Source of the DNA: Prunus persica
Lineage: Eukaryota > Streptophyta > Magnoliopsida > Rosales > Rosaceae
Assembly (NCBI RefSeq): GCF_000346465.2
Contig: NC_034009.1
Location: forward strand, 21,724,706 to 21,788,705
Length of the DNA: 64,000 nucleotides
Direction: 5' to 3'
Positions 24,521-37,396 of the stretch are shown one piece after another. A program made the translations under genes and the position numbers. The notes beneath the pieces are model-generated. The model searched no databases. It worked only from the letters and a program-made list of their open reading frames with translations, and had not been told where the DNA came from. The first letter of the stretch is position 1. The number at the start of each line of letters is the position of its first letter.

Positions 24521-25377
24521 AGGAGTCAATTGGTGAGTTTTGTGTGAAATCCCATGGCTAAAATTATGCAATACACCAACCTCTCCATTTCAGAACGAAC
24601 TTCGTACGAACCTGAATTGTCCAATTTTGTGGACCAATCGATATCGGATTGTGTCCAAAACTTGGGGCACATCATCATATATGGTGGGAGGAGTCATTTG
24701 GTGAGTTTTGAATGAAATCTTATGGCTAAAACTATGAAATAAACAAACCACTCCATTTCATATCGAACTTCGTATGAACCTGAATTGTCCAATTTCATGG
24801 ACCAATCAATATCGGATTGAGTCCAAAACCTGAGGAAGATCATAATGTTGTGGGAGGAGTCAATTGGTGAGTTTTGAGTGAAGTCCAATCTCTAGAACTA
24901 TGCAATACACCAACCACTACATTTCGTAACGACCTTCGTACGAGCCTGAATTGTCCAATTTCATGCACCAATCAATATCGGATTGAGTCGAAAACTTGGG
25001 GAACATCATAATATGGTGGGAGTCATTTGTTGACTTTTGAGTGAAATCCAATGGCTAAAACTATGCAATACACCAACCACTCCATTTCATAACGAACTTC
25101 ATACGAACCTGAATTGTCCAATTTCTTGTACCAATCGATATCGGATGCTGTCCAGAACTTGGGGAACATCACCAAAACGTAGGGAACATCATAATATGGA
25201 GGGAGGAGTCATTTGGTGAGTTTTCAATGAAATCTAATGGCTAAAACTTTGAAATACACCAACCACTCCATTTCCGAACGAACTTCGTAAGAACCTGAAT
25301 TGTCCAATTCATGGACCAATCAATATCGGATTGAGTCCAGAACTTGGGGAACAACATAATATTGTGGGAGGAGTCAT

Positions 25378-25660
25378 TCGGTGGGTTTTCAGTGAAATCC
25401 AATATGTACAACTATGCAATACACCACCCACTCCATTATATATCGAACTTTGTATGGACCTGAATTGTCCAATTTAATGGACCAATTGATATCGGATTGA
25501 GTCCAAATCTTGGGGAACATCGTAATATGGTGGGAGGAGTCATTTGATGGATTTTGAGGGAAATCCAATCTTTAGAACTATGCAATACACCAATCACTCC
25601 ATTTCATAACGAACTTCGTACGAACCTAAATTGTCCCATTTCGTGCGCCAATCGATATCG
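25378..25660. repeat. Duplicated monomers, copy 1 (2,492-bp offset, 15 monomers)
   Basis: Carries rare variants CAATATGTACAACTATG, CCATTATATATCGAAC, CCAATTTAATGGACC and TTGTCCCATTTCGTGCGCC. All recur in order at 27870-28150. Confidence 0.9.
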
Positions 25661-26019
25661 GATTGAGTCCAAAACTTGGGGAACATCATAATATGGTGGG
25701 AGGTGTGATTTGGTGTGTTTTGAGTGAAATCCAATCTCTAGAACTATGCAATACACCAACCACTTCATTTCAGAACGAACCTCGTACGTACTTAAATTAT
25801 CCAATTTCATGGACCAATCGATATCGGATTGGGTCCAAAACTTGGGGTACATCATAATATGGTGGGAGGAGTCATTTGGTGACTTTTGAGTGAAATCCAA
25901 TGGCTAAAACTACGCAATACACCAACCACTCCATTTCAGAACGAACTTCGTACGAACATGAATTGAACACTTTCATGGACCCATCGATATCGGATTGAGT
26001 CCAAAACTTGGAGAACATC

Positions 26020-27480
26020 ATAATATAGTGGAAGGATTCATTTCGTTGGTTTTGAGTGAAAGCTAATAGCAGAAACTATAAAATACACCAACCGCTCCAT
26101 TAGAGAACAAACTTCGTACGAACATGAATAGTCCAATTTCATAGACTAATCGATATCGGATTGAGTCCAAAACTTGGGTAACATCATAATATTGTGGGAG
26201 GAGTCATTTGGTGGGTTTTAAGTAAAATTGAATTGCCAAAACTATGCAATACACCGACCACTTCGTTTCAGAACAAACTTCTTACGAACCTGAATTGTCC
26301 GGTTTCATGGACCAATTGATATCATATTGAGTCCAAAACTTGGGGAACATCATAATATGGTGGGAGGAGTCATTTGGTGAGTTTTGAGTGAAATCCAATG
26401 GCTAAAACTTTGCAACACACCAACCACTCCATTTTATAACGTACTTCGTACGAACCTTAATTGTCCAATTTCATGGACCAATCGAAATTGAATTGAGTCC
26501 AAAACTTGGGGAACATCATAATACAGTGGGAGGAGTCATTTGGTAGGTTTTGGGTGAAATCCAACAGCAAAAACTATGAAATACACCAACCACTCCATTA
26601 GGGAACGAACTTCGTACGAACATGAATAGTCCGATTTCTTGGTCTAATCGATATCGGATTGAGTCCAAAACTTGGGTAACATCATAATATAGTGGGATGA
26701 TTCATTTGGTGGGATTTGAGTGAAATCTAAAAGCAAAAACTATGAAATACACCAACCACTCCATTAGAGAACGAACTTAGTATGGACATGAATAGTCCAA
26801 TTCCTTGGACCAATCGATATCGGATTGAGCGCAAAACTCGGGGAACATCATAATATGGTGGGAGGAGTCATTTGGTGAGTTTTGAGTGAAATCCAATGTC
26901 TATAACTAAGAAATACACTAACCATTCCATTTCATAACAAACTTCATACCAACCTGAATTGTCCGATTTCATGGATGAATCGATATCGAATTGAGTCCAA
27001 AACTTAGGGAACATCATAATATGTTGGGAGGAGTCATTTGGTGAGTTTTGAGTGAAATTCAATTTCTAAAACTATGCAATACACCAACCCTACCATTACA
27101 GAACGAACTTCGTACGAACTTGAATGGTCAGATTTCTTAGTTCAATCGATATCGGATTGGGCACAAAACTTGGTCAACATCATAATATGGTGGGAGGAGT
27201 CATTTGGTGAGTTTTGAGTGAAATCCAATTGCTAAAACTATTGAATACACCAACCACACCATTTACGAAACAAACTTCGTACGAAATTGAATTGTCCTAT
27301 TTCATTGGGCAATCGATATCGGATTGAGCCCAAAAATTGGCAAACATCGTAATATGGTGGGACGAGTCGTTCCGTGAGTTTTGAGTGAAATGAAATAGCT
27401 AAAACTATGCAATACAACAACCACTCCAGTTACGGACCGAACTTCGTACATACCTGAATTGTCTGATTTCTTATTTCAAT
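26020..27480. repeat. Divergent satellite subfamily block, copy 1
   Basis: About nine monomers with shared private variants, matched in order at about 33930-35400 and continuing beyond the solo LTR at 37400-37680. Markers are GGTAGGTTTTGGGTGAAATC (26541 and 34383), a GGTGGGATTTGAGTG monomer (26708 and 34551) and AAAAATTGGCAAACATCG (27331 and 37502). Confidence 0.88.
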
Positions 27481-27869
27481 CGATATCGGATTGGGCACAA
27501 AACTTGGTCAACATCATAATATGGTGGGAGGAGTCATTTGGTGAGTTTTGGAAAAATCCAATTGCTAAAACTATGCATTACACCAACAACTCCATTTGAT
27601 GAACGAACTTCGTACGAACTTGAATTGTCCGATTTCATGGACCAATCAATATCGGATTGAGTCCAGAACTTGGGGAACAACATAATATTGTGGGAGGACT
27701 CATTTGGTGGGTTTTGAGTGAAATCCAATTGCCAAAACTATGCACTACACCAACCACTCAATTTGAAAACGAACTTCGTACGTATATGAATTGTCCAATT
27801 TCATGTACCAATCGATATCGAATTGAGTCCAAAACTTGGGGAACATGATAATATGGTGGGAGGAGTCAT

Positions 27870-28150
27870 TCGGTGGGTTTTCAGTGAAATCCAATATGTA
27901 CAACTATGCATACACCACCCACTCCATTATATATCGAACTTTGTACGAACCTAAATTGTCCAATTTAATGGACCAATTGATATCGGATTGAGTCCAAATC
28001 TTGGGGAACATCGTAATATGGTGGGAGGAGTCATTTGATGGATTTTGAGGGAAATCCAATCTCTAGAACTATGCAATACACCAATTACTCCATTTCATAA
28101 CGAACTTCGTACGAACCTAAATTGTCCCATTTCGTGCGCCGATCGATATC
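27870..28150. repeat. Duplicated monomers, copy 2 (partner of 25378-25660)
   Basis: Near-identical to 25378-25660, including the unusual TTATATATCGAAC and GTGCGCC(A/G)ATCGATATCGG variants. The 2,492-bp offset corresponds to 15 monomers. Confidence 0.9.
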
Positions 28151-28839
28151 GGATTGAGTCCAAAACTTGGGGAACATCATAATACGGTGGCAGGAGTCAT
28201 TTGGTGAGTTTTGAGTGAAATCCAATCTCTAGAACTAAAGAACACAATAACCACTACATTTCTTAATAAACTTCGTACGAACCTGAATTGTCCAATTTCA
28301 TGGACCATTCGATATCGGATTGAGTCCAAAGCTTGAGGAACATTATAATATGATGGGAGGAGTCATTTGGTGGGTTTTGAGTGAAATCTAATGGCTACAA
28401 CTATGCTCTACCACTCCATTTCAAAACGAACTTCGTACGAACCTGAATAGTCCAATTTCATGGGCCAATCATCATCGGATTGAGCACAAAACTTGGGGAA
28501 CATCATAATATGGTGGGAGGAGTCATTTGGTGACTTAGAGTGAAATCCAAAGGCTAAAACTATGCAATACCCCAACCACTCCATTTCACAACGAACATCG
28601 TACGAACCTGAACTGTGAAATTTCATGGACCAATCGATATCGGATTGAGTCCAAAACTTGAGGAACATCATAATATGATGGGATGAGTAATTTGGTTGGT
28701 TCTGAGTGAAATCCAATGGCTAAATGGCTAAAATTATGCATTACACTAACCACTCAATTTAGTAACGAACTTCCCACTAACCTGAATTGTCCAATTTCAT
28801 GGACCGATCGATATTGGATTGTGTCAAAACTTGGGGAAC

Positions 28840-29400
28840 ATCAAAATATGGTGGGAAGAGCCATTTGGTGACTTTTGAGTGAAATCCAATGGCCAAAACT
28901 ATGAATTACACCATCCACTCCATTTCATAACGGACTTCGTATGAACCTGAATTGTCCAATTTCATGGACCAATTGATATTGGATTGAGTCGAGAACTTGG
29001 GGAACATCATAATATGGTGGGAGGTGTCATTTGGTGACTTTTGAGTGAAATGAAATGGCTAAAACTTTGAAATACATAAACCACTCCCTTTCAGAATGAA
29101 CTTTGTACGAACTTGAATGGTCCAATTTCATGGACCAATCGATATTGGATTTAGTTCAAAACTTGGGAAACATCATAATGTGATGGGAGGAGTCATTTGG
29201 AGAATTTAAAGTGAAATCCAATGGCCAAAACTTTGAACTATACAAACCACTACATTTTAGAATGAACTTCGTACGAACCTGAATTGTCCAATTTCAAGGA
29301 CCAATAGATATCGGATTGAGTCCAAAACTTGGGGAACCTCATAATATGGTGGGAGGAGTCATTTAGTGGGTTTTGAGTGCAATTCAAAAGCTAAAACTAC
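28840..29400. repeat. 9-monomer duplication, copy 1 (1,492-bp offset)
   Basis: The variant GAGCCATTTG(G/T)TGAC with GCCAAAACTATGAATTAC and CATAACGG occurs at about 28859 and again at about 30351, followed in both by GGGAGGTGTCATTTGGTGAC. The offset of 1,492 bp is nine monomers. Confidence 0.85.
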
Positions 29401-30331
29401 GCAATACACCAACCACTTCATTTTGTAACGAACTTCGTACGGACCTGAATTGTCCAATTTCGTGGACCAATCGATATCGGATTGAGTACAAAACGTGGGG
29501 AACCACATAATATGGTGGGATGAGTCATTTGGTGACTTTTGAGTCAAATCCAAAGGATAAAACTATGCAATACACCAACCACTCCATGTCAAAACGAACT
29601 TCGTACGAACCTGAATTGTGAAATTTCATGGACCAATCGATATAGGATTGAGTCCAAAACTTCGGGAACATCATAATATGGTGGGAGGGGTCATTTGGTG
29701 GGTTTTGAGTGAAATCCAATCTCTCGAACTATGCAATACACCAACCACTCTATTTCATAACGAACTTCGTACGAACTTGAATTGTCAAATTTCATGGACC
29801 AATCGATATCGGAATGAGTCCAAAACTTGAGGAACATCATAATACGACGGGAGGAGTCATTTGGTTGGTTCTGAGTGATATCCAATGGCTATAAATATGC
29901 AGTACACCAACCATTCCATTTCAGAACGAACTTCGTACGAACCTAAGTTGTCCAATGTCATGGTCGAAACGAAATTGAATTGAGTCCAAAACTTGGGGAA
30001 CATCATAATATGGTGGGAGGAGTCATTTGGTGGGTTTTGAGTGAAATCCAATCTCTACAACTGTGCAATACACCAGCCACTCCATTTCGTAACGAACTTC
30101 GTATGAACCTGAATTGTCCAATTTCGTGCACCAATCGACATCGGATTGAGTCCAAAACGTGGGGAACATCATAATATGGTGGGGCAGTCATTTGATGGGT
30201 TTTGAGTGAAATCAAATCTCTACAACTTTGCAATACACCAACCACTCCATTTCCTAACGAACTTCGAATGAACCTGAATTGTCCAATTTTATGACCAATT
30301 GATATCGGATTCAGTCCAAAATTTGTGGAAC

Positions 30332-30890
30332 ATCAAAATATGGTGGGAGGAGCCATTTGTTGACTTTTGAGTGAAATCCAATGGCCAAAACTATGAATTA
30401 CATCATCCACTCCATTTCATAACGGTCTTCGTATGAACCTGAATTGTCCAATTTCATGGACCAATCAATATTTGATTGAGTCCAGAACTTGGGGAACATC
30501 ATAATATGGTGGGAGGTGTCATTTGGTGACTTTTGAGTGAAATCCAATGGCTAAAACTTTGAAAAACACAAACCACTCCATTCCAGAACGAACTTCGTAC
30601 GCACTTGAATTGCCCAATTTCATGGACCAATCGATATTGGATTTAGTCCAAAACTTGGGCAACATCATAATATGGTGGGAGGAGTCGTTTGTAGACTTTT
30701 ATGTAAAATCCAATGGCTAAAACTTTGAAATATACAAACCACTACATTTTAGAACGAACTTCGTATGAACCTGAATTGTCCAATTTCACTGACCAATCGA
30801 TATCGGATTGAGTCCAAAACCTGGGGAACCTCATAATATGGTGGAAGGAGTCATTTGGTGGGTTTTGAGTGAAGTCCAATCTCTTGAACT
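30332..30890. repeat. 9-monomer duplication, copy 2
   Basis: Partner of 28840-29400, with the same order of variant monomers including the TTTGAAATA(T/C)ACAAACCACT variant. Confidence 0.85.
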
Positions 30891-33800
30891 ACGCAACACA
30901 CCAAGCACTCCATTTCACAACGAACTTCGAACGAACCTGAATTGTCAAATTTCATAGACCAATCGATATCGGATTGAGTCCAAAACTTGGGGAACATTAT
31001 AATATATGGTGGGAGGAGTCATGTGGTGAATGAATTCCAATGGCTAAAACTATGCAATACACCAACCACTCCGTTTAAGAATGAACTTCGTATGAACCTA
31101 AATTGTCCGATTTCATGCACCAATCGATATCGGATTTAGTCCCGAACTTGGGGAACTTCATAATATTGTGGGAGGGGTTATTTGCTGGGTTTTGAGTGAA
31201 ATCCAATCTCTAGAACCATGCAATACACCATCCACTCCATTTCATAACGAACTTCGTACGAACCTGAATTATCAAATTTCGTGGACCAATTGATATCGGA
31301 TTGAGTCCAAAACATGATGAACATCATAATATCATGGGAGGAGTCATTTGGTTGGTTCTGAGTGAAATCCAATGGCTACAACTATGCAATACAACAACCA
31401 CTCTATTTCATAACGAACTTCGTAAGAACCTGAATTGTGAAATTTCATGGACGAATCGATATCAGATTGAGTCCAAAACTTGAGGAACATCATAATATGA
31501 TGGGAGGAGTAATTTGGTTGGTTCTTAGTGAAATCCAATGGCTACAACTATGCAATCCACCAACCACTCCATTTCAAAAAGAACTTCGTACGAACCGAAG
31601 TTGTCCAATTTCATGGAGCAAGTCCAAAACTTGGGGAACATCATAATATGGTGGGATGAGTCATTTGGTGGCTTTTGAGTGAAATCCAAAGGCTAAAACT
31701 ATGCAATACAACAACCACTCCATTTCATAACAAACTTCGTACGAACCGGAATTCTGAAATGTCATGGACGAATCGATATCGGATTGAGTCCAAAACTTGA
31801 GGAACATCATAATATGACGGGAGGAGTCATTTGATTGGTTCTGTGTGAAATCCAATGGCTACAACAATGCAGGACACCAACCACTCCATTTCATAACGAA
31901 CTTCGTACGAACCTGAATTGTGAAATTTCGTGGACGAATCGATATCAGATTGAGTACAAAATTTGGGTAACATCATAATATGATGGGTGGAGTCATTTGG
32001 TGAATTTTGAATGAAATCCAATGGCTAAAACTATGGAATACACCACCTACTCCATTTTAGAACGAACTTCGTACGAACCTGAATTGTCCAATTTCATGGA
32101 CCAATCGATATCAGATTGAGTCCAAAACTTGAGGAACATCAGAATATGACGGGAGTAGTCATTTGGTTGGTTCTGAGTGAAATCCAATGGCTACAACTAT
32201 GCAATACACCAACCACTCCATTTCATAACGAACTTCGTACGAACCTGAATTGTGAAATTTCGTGGACGAATCGATATCGGATTGAGTCCAAAAGTTGAGG
32301 AACATCATAATATGATGGGAGGAGTCATTTGGTTGGTTCTGAGTGAAATCCAATGGCTACAACTATGCAATACATATACCACTCCATTTCATAACAAACT
32401 TCATACGAACCTGAATCTTCCAATTTCATGGACCAATCGATATCGGATTGAGTACAAAATTTGGGGAACATCATAATATGATGGGTGGAGTCATTTGGTG
32501 AATTTTGAATGAAATCCAATGGCTAAATCTATGCAATATACCACCCACTCCATTTTAGAACGAACTTCGTACGAACCTGAATTGTCCAATTTCATGGACC
32601 AATTGATATCGGATTGAGTCCAAAACTTGGGGAACATCATAATATGATGGGAGGAGTCATTTGGTGGGTTTTGAGTGAAATCCAATTTCTGGAACTATGC
32701 AATACACCAACAACTCCACTTCATGGACCAAATGACATCGGATTCAGTCCAAAACTTGGGGAACATCATAATATCGTGGTAGGAGTCATTTGGTGGGGTT
32801 TGAGTGAAATCGAATCTCTAGAACTATGCAATACACCAACCACTCCGTTTCATAACGAACTTCGTACGAACCTGAATTGTAGCTATTTCATGGACCAATC
32901 GACATCGGATTGAGTCCAAAACTTGGGGAACATCATAATATGGTCGGAGAAGTCATTTCTTGACTTTTGAGTGAAATCCAATGGCTAAAACAATGCAATA
33001 CACTAACCACTCCATTTCAGGACGAACTTCGTAAGAACCTGAATTGTCCAATTTCATGGAACGATCGATATCGGATTGAGTCCAAAACTTGGGGAACATC
33101 GTAATATATGGTGGGAGGAGTCATTTGGTGAGTTTTGAATGAATTCCAATGGCTATAACTATGCAATACACCAACCACTCCATTTGAGAACGAACTTCGT
33201 ACGAACCTGAATTGTCCGATTTCATGTACCAATCGATATCGGACTTAGTCCCGAACTTGGGGAAGATCATAATATTGTGGGAGGGATGATTTGGAGGGTT
33301 TTGAGTGAAATCCAATCTCCAGATCTATACAATACACTAACCACTCCATTTTAGAACGAACTTCGTACAAACCTGAATTGTCCGATTTCATGGAACAATC
33401 GATATCGGATTTTATCCAAAACTTGTGGAACATCATAATATGGTTGGAGGAGTCATTTGGTCAGTTTCGAGTGAAATCCAGTGGCTAAAACTACGCAATA
33501 CACCAACCACTCCATTTCATAACGAACTTTGTACAAACCTGAATTGTTGGATTTCATGGAGCAATCGATATCGGATTCAGTCCAAAACTTGGGGAACAAC
33601 ATAATATAGTGGGAGGAGTCATTTTGTGGGTTTTCAGTGAAATCCAACCTGTGAAACTATGCAATCCACCAACCACTCCATTTCAGAAGTAACTTCGTAT
33701 GAACCTGAATTCTCTGATTTCAAGGACCAATTGATATCGGATTGTGTTCAATCCTTGAGGAACATCATAATATGGTGGGAAGAGTCATTTGGTGAGTTTT

Positions 33801-33929
33801 CATTGAAATCGAAAGGCTAAAACTATGCAATACACCAACCACTCCATTTCTTAACGACCTTCGTACGAACTTGAATTGTCCAATTTCATGGACTTATCGA
33901 TATCGGATTGAGTCCAAAACTTGGAGACC

Positions 33930-35400
33930 ATTATAATATAGTGGAGGATTCATTTGGTAGGTTTTGAGTGAAAGCAAATAGCAAAAACTGTTAAATACAA
34001 CAACCACTCCATTAGAGAACAAACTTCGTACGAACATGAATAATCCAATTTCATAGACCAATCGATATCGGATTCAGTCTAAAACTTGGGAAACATCATA
34101 ATATTGTGGGAGGAGTCATTTCGTGGCTTTTGAGTGAAATCCAATCTCTAGAACTATACAATACACCAATAACTCCATTGTAGAATAAACATCATAATAT
34201 TGTGGGAGGAGTCATTTGGTGAGTTTTGAGTGAAATCCAATGGCTAAAACTATGCAATACACCAACCAGTCCATTTTATATCGAACTTCGTACGAACCAT
34301 AGTTGTCCAAGTTCATGGATCAAGCGACATAGGATTGAGTCCAAAACTTGGGGAACATCATAATACAGTGGGAGGAGTCATTTGGTAGGTTTTGGGTGAA
34401 ATCCAATAGCAAAAACTATGAAATACACCAACCACTCCATTAGGGAATGAACTTCGTACGAACATGAATAATCCAATTTCATAGACCAATCGATATTGGA
34501 TTGAGTACAAAACTTGGGGAACATCATAATATAGTGGGAGGATTCATTTGGTGGGATTTGAGTGAAACCTAATAGCAAAAACTACGAAATACACCAACTA
34601 CTCCATTAGAGAATGAACTTAGTATGGGCATTAATAGTCCAATTCCTTGGACCAATCGATATCTGATTGAGAGCAAAACTCGGGGAACATCATAATATGG
34701 TGGGAGGAGTCATTTGGTGAGTTTTGAGTGAAATCCAATGGCTAAAACTAAGCAATACACCAACCACTCTATTTCATAACGAACTTTGCACAAACCTGAA
34801 TCATCCGATTTCATGGATGAATCGTTATCGGATTGAGTCCAAAACTTGGGGAATATCATAATATGGTGGGAGGAGTCATTTGGTGAGTTTTGAGTGAAAT
34901 CCAATTTCTAAAACTATGCAATACACCAACCATACCATTTATAGAACGAACTTCGTACGAACTTGAATGGTCAGATTTCTTAGTTCAATAGATATCGGAT
35001 TGGGGATAAAACTTGGTCAACATCATAATGTGGTGGGAGGGGTCATTTGTTGAGTTTTGAGTGAAATCCAATTGCTAAAACTATACAATACACCAACCAC
35101 ACCATTTACGGAACAAACTTCGTATGAACTTGAATTGTCCAATTTCATTGGGCAATCGATATCGGATTGACCCCAAAATTTGGCCAGCATCATAATATTT
35201 CGGTTGGAGTCATTTGGTGAGTTTTGAGTGAAATCCAATTGCTGAAACTATGCAATACACCAACCACTCCATTTACGGAACGAACTTCGTACGAAATTGA
35301 ATTGTCCAATTTCATTGGGCAATCGATATCAAATTGAGCCCAAAACTTGGTCAACATCGTAATATGGTGGGAGGACTCAATTGGTGAGTTTTGAATGAAA
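33930..35400. repeat. Divergent satellite subfamily block, copy 2 (interrupted by a solo LTR)
   Basis: Matches 26020-27480 monomer by monomer. The correspondence resumes at 37400 on the far side of the solo LTR-2, so the LTR inserted after this block had been duplicated. Confidence 0.88.
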
Positions 35401-35402
35401 TA
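35398..35402. repeat. Target-site duplication AAATA, left copy
   Basis: AAATA directly precedes the LTR terminus TGTTGAG at 35403 and is repeated exactly at 37392-37396. Five base pairs is the size expected for LTR-retrotransposon integrases. Confidence 0.9.
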
Positions 35403-36320
35403 TGTTGAGCCTATTCTTAACAACTAAAATGAGTTATTAAAAACAGCAACTTTAATTCTCGCAAGTGCACGAACCGTTTATAGTATAGCTTATGTAAATA
35501 CGAGGTCGATCCCACGGAGAATGGTAACTTGGTTCCAAGTTAAATTACTTAGAATGCTAGAAAAACAAAGAACAAAGAAACTGACTAACTAGCTAAAGGC
35601 AAGGTCGAATTCAACAATGCCTCTTGCTAATTACTCAAGGTCTAGGACAGAATCCTAGCACCACACACGCACTCGAAATGGGGGGGTTTTGTTGTTGAAA
35701 TGAAAACAAGAAAGTGAAATGAAAGTGCTCGAAAGTAAACACTGGCAGCAATCAACAAGTTGTGAAACAATGATTGAAAGGTGTTAGAGCCTTGGAATCC
35801 ACCACTAGTTTTCCTATCCAAGTTATGAATGCATAGAAATTGACTCAAGCTTCATCAACAATAGATCATCACATACAAGCCTATGGTATCTAGGTGCAGG
35901 ATGCATGATTCTCCTAAGGCATGTGATTATGCATGGTATCTACACAACACGTGATCTCTAATATGCAACCTAAGCATGGTATCTACTTAGAATAAAGCAT
36001 ACAAGAGTCATTAAGCTCCTTGAGAATATGATAATCACACAAGTCCTAGAACATGGTATCTGTCCTAGTCAACCTATGGTTATTAACCCCTTGAATGATT
36101 CTTAGGCCATTCAAGTGTTGCTTGTGAAAGGAGAGTAGAATTGGTGAATCTAAACCCCTTCCCAACCTGTGCTAGATGCATAAAATCCTAGTTAGCTACT
36201 CCAAGAAAACATACATCAAGCACATAATAAACTGGAGATTAACAACTTGATAATAAAAGCAAGGAAATCAATTAACCATAAAATTATCCATAACATTGAA
36301 TATTCATGACTAGGGCTTCA

Positions 36321-36340
36321 TCCTAAGCCCTAACTAAATG
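36321..36340 (-). other. Hairpin in the transcribed part of LTR-2
   Basis: AGGGCTTCATCCTAAGCCCT has perfect 7-bp arms (AGGGCTT/AAGCCCT) and a 6-nt loop. It is preserved in the truncated copy at about 22183-22202. Comparable hairpin-like positions exist in LTR-3 and, weakly, LTR-4. Confidence 0.6.
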
Positions 36341-36570
36341 GATTAGTTAGATATAACTATGAATACAGAAAATAAGAAATACATAGATAGGATAAAGAGA
36401 GGAGAAGAACTAGATGGTGGCAGCAAGGTAGTTCCCAGGACAGCTCCAAGGTCTCCCTTCTTTTCAACTAGCTCCCTTCTCTCTTTATGGTGAATCTGAA
36501 TGTGTGTATGAGAGTAATGGATGAAATGAATGTGTGTGTCTACCCTCCTTTGAATGAGTGTGCAACTCTC

Positions 36571-36580
36571 TATTTATAGA
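36571..36580 (-). promoter_or_regulatory. TATA box of solo LTR-2
   Basis: On the minus strand this reads TCTATAAATA, a textbook plant TATA box, about 815 bp from the LTR 5' end. It defines the U3/R polarity of the element. Confidence 0.7.
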
Positions 36581-37391
36581 GTGCAATTTCGTGCTCCCCT
36601 TTGGCTGGTGAAACACACCTCTCTTAGCTGCTCCCAATTGCCTAAGCTGCCCAATAAATGCCATCTTTTCCAGCTATCCAATAAATGCTTTGGCGGACTT
36701 TTCTTGGTTTCTTTATGGAAAGCTTGACTTTTGTTCATCTTTTTGACTTCCCATACTAATTTGTCTCCCATGTGTAGCCTACCAGAATTCCTGGAAAATG
36801 GTCCTTGATTTGTGCAGACAAGATCCCCATAATTAAGCATGCCATGTTTTGCTCCTTTTTGACTTCCATAGCTGAAATGCCTCCCTAATTTGCTCAGCAT
36901 GTCAGGTCCAAAGTCAAATAATGCTGAAGTTAGGCACATGGCTCAAGGGAGGTGCGGAGCACAAGGCTCAACAGCTGGCAGCTACATATTAAAATCCTCC
37001 TAGAGCATGGTTCAGTGTTTGACAGGCTAAGGACTCTAGCTATCATTAATTGGGCTGAAATTTGGATATGTTATACTAGACACCCATTGGAACAACTTCT
37101 GTGAAGCATGTCTCCTCATCCAAGCAGTGTAGGTTGCTGAAATGAGGCCTGCAAGATGACCCACGAATTTGGACTGACAAGGAGTGTGGCCCAAATTGGT
37201 TCTGTCATTAAGCTCATATTCCTCTTGTGCCAATCAACCCTTAACATGCACGAATTGTATCAAATGTGATCCCCTTGCTGTCCTAACCTACAAAACACAC
37301 AAACATAGGAAAGAGACTCAAAATAAAGAGAAACTAAACAAAATTACTAAGCAAAGAAGGCATGCAAATGTGTGAAATTATGACCTTATCA

Positions 37392-37396
37392 AAATA
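37392..37396. repeat. Target-site duplication AAATA, right copy
   Basis: Exact repeat of 35398-35402 directly after the LTR terminus TTATCA. The satellite monomer then resumes where it was broken. Confidence 0.9.

Larger units (their letters stand above)
23066..35402. repeat. 166-bp satellite array, block B (about 74 monomers)
   Basis: Same monomer and orientation as block A. Monomers at about 23200-23560 are close to the array consensus; those at 26.0-27.5 and 33.9-35.4 kb form a distinct subfamily (AGCAAAAACTATGAAATAC, CCATTAGAGAAC or CCATTAGGGAAC, AGTCCAATTCCTTGGACC). Deleted or compressed monomers occur near 24320, 31020, 32720 and 34190. Internal duplications are listed separately. Confidence 0.97.
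35403..37391 (-). mobile_element. LTR-2: complete solo LTR (1,989 bp, minus orientation)
   Basis: The element runs from TGTTGAGCC (35403) to ACCTTATCA (37391), giving TG...CA ends, and is flanked by a perfect 5-bp duplication AAATA. Transcriptional orientation is minus: U3 at the right, a strong TATA box at 36571-36580, and about 1.15 kb of R-U5 to its left. There is no second LTR, primer-binding site or internal coding region, so this is a solo LTR left by recombination between two LTRs. A related 3' half is at 22094-23065 and a scrap at 1835-1990. The 121-codon antisense frame at 36574-36939 lies in U3, upstream of the TATA box, with no recognisable domain. Lineage (Ty3/gypsy or Ty1/copia) cannot be settled from the LTR alone. 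Confidence 0.92.

Noticed and set aside
36574..36939. 121-codon minus-strand frame in the solo LTR-2
   Set aside because: It is in U3 upstream of the LTR's own TATA box, lacks recognisable motifs, and the truncated second copy does not include the region for a conservation test.
35403..37391. A complete non-autonomous retrotransposon rather than a solo LTR
   Set aside because: No pair of internal direct LTR repeats, primer-binding site or polypurine tract could be seen; the whole element behaves as one LTR with U3, TATA and R-U5.
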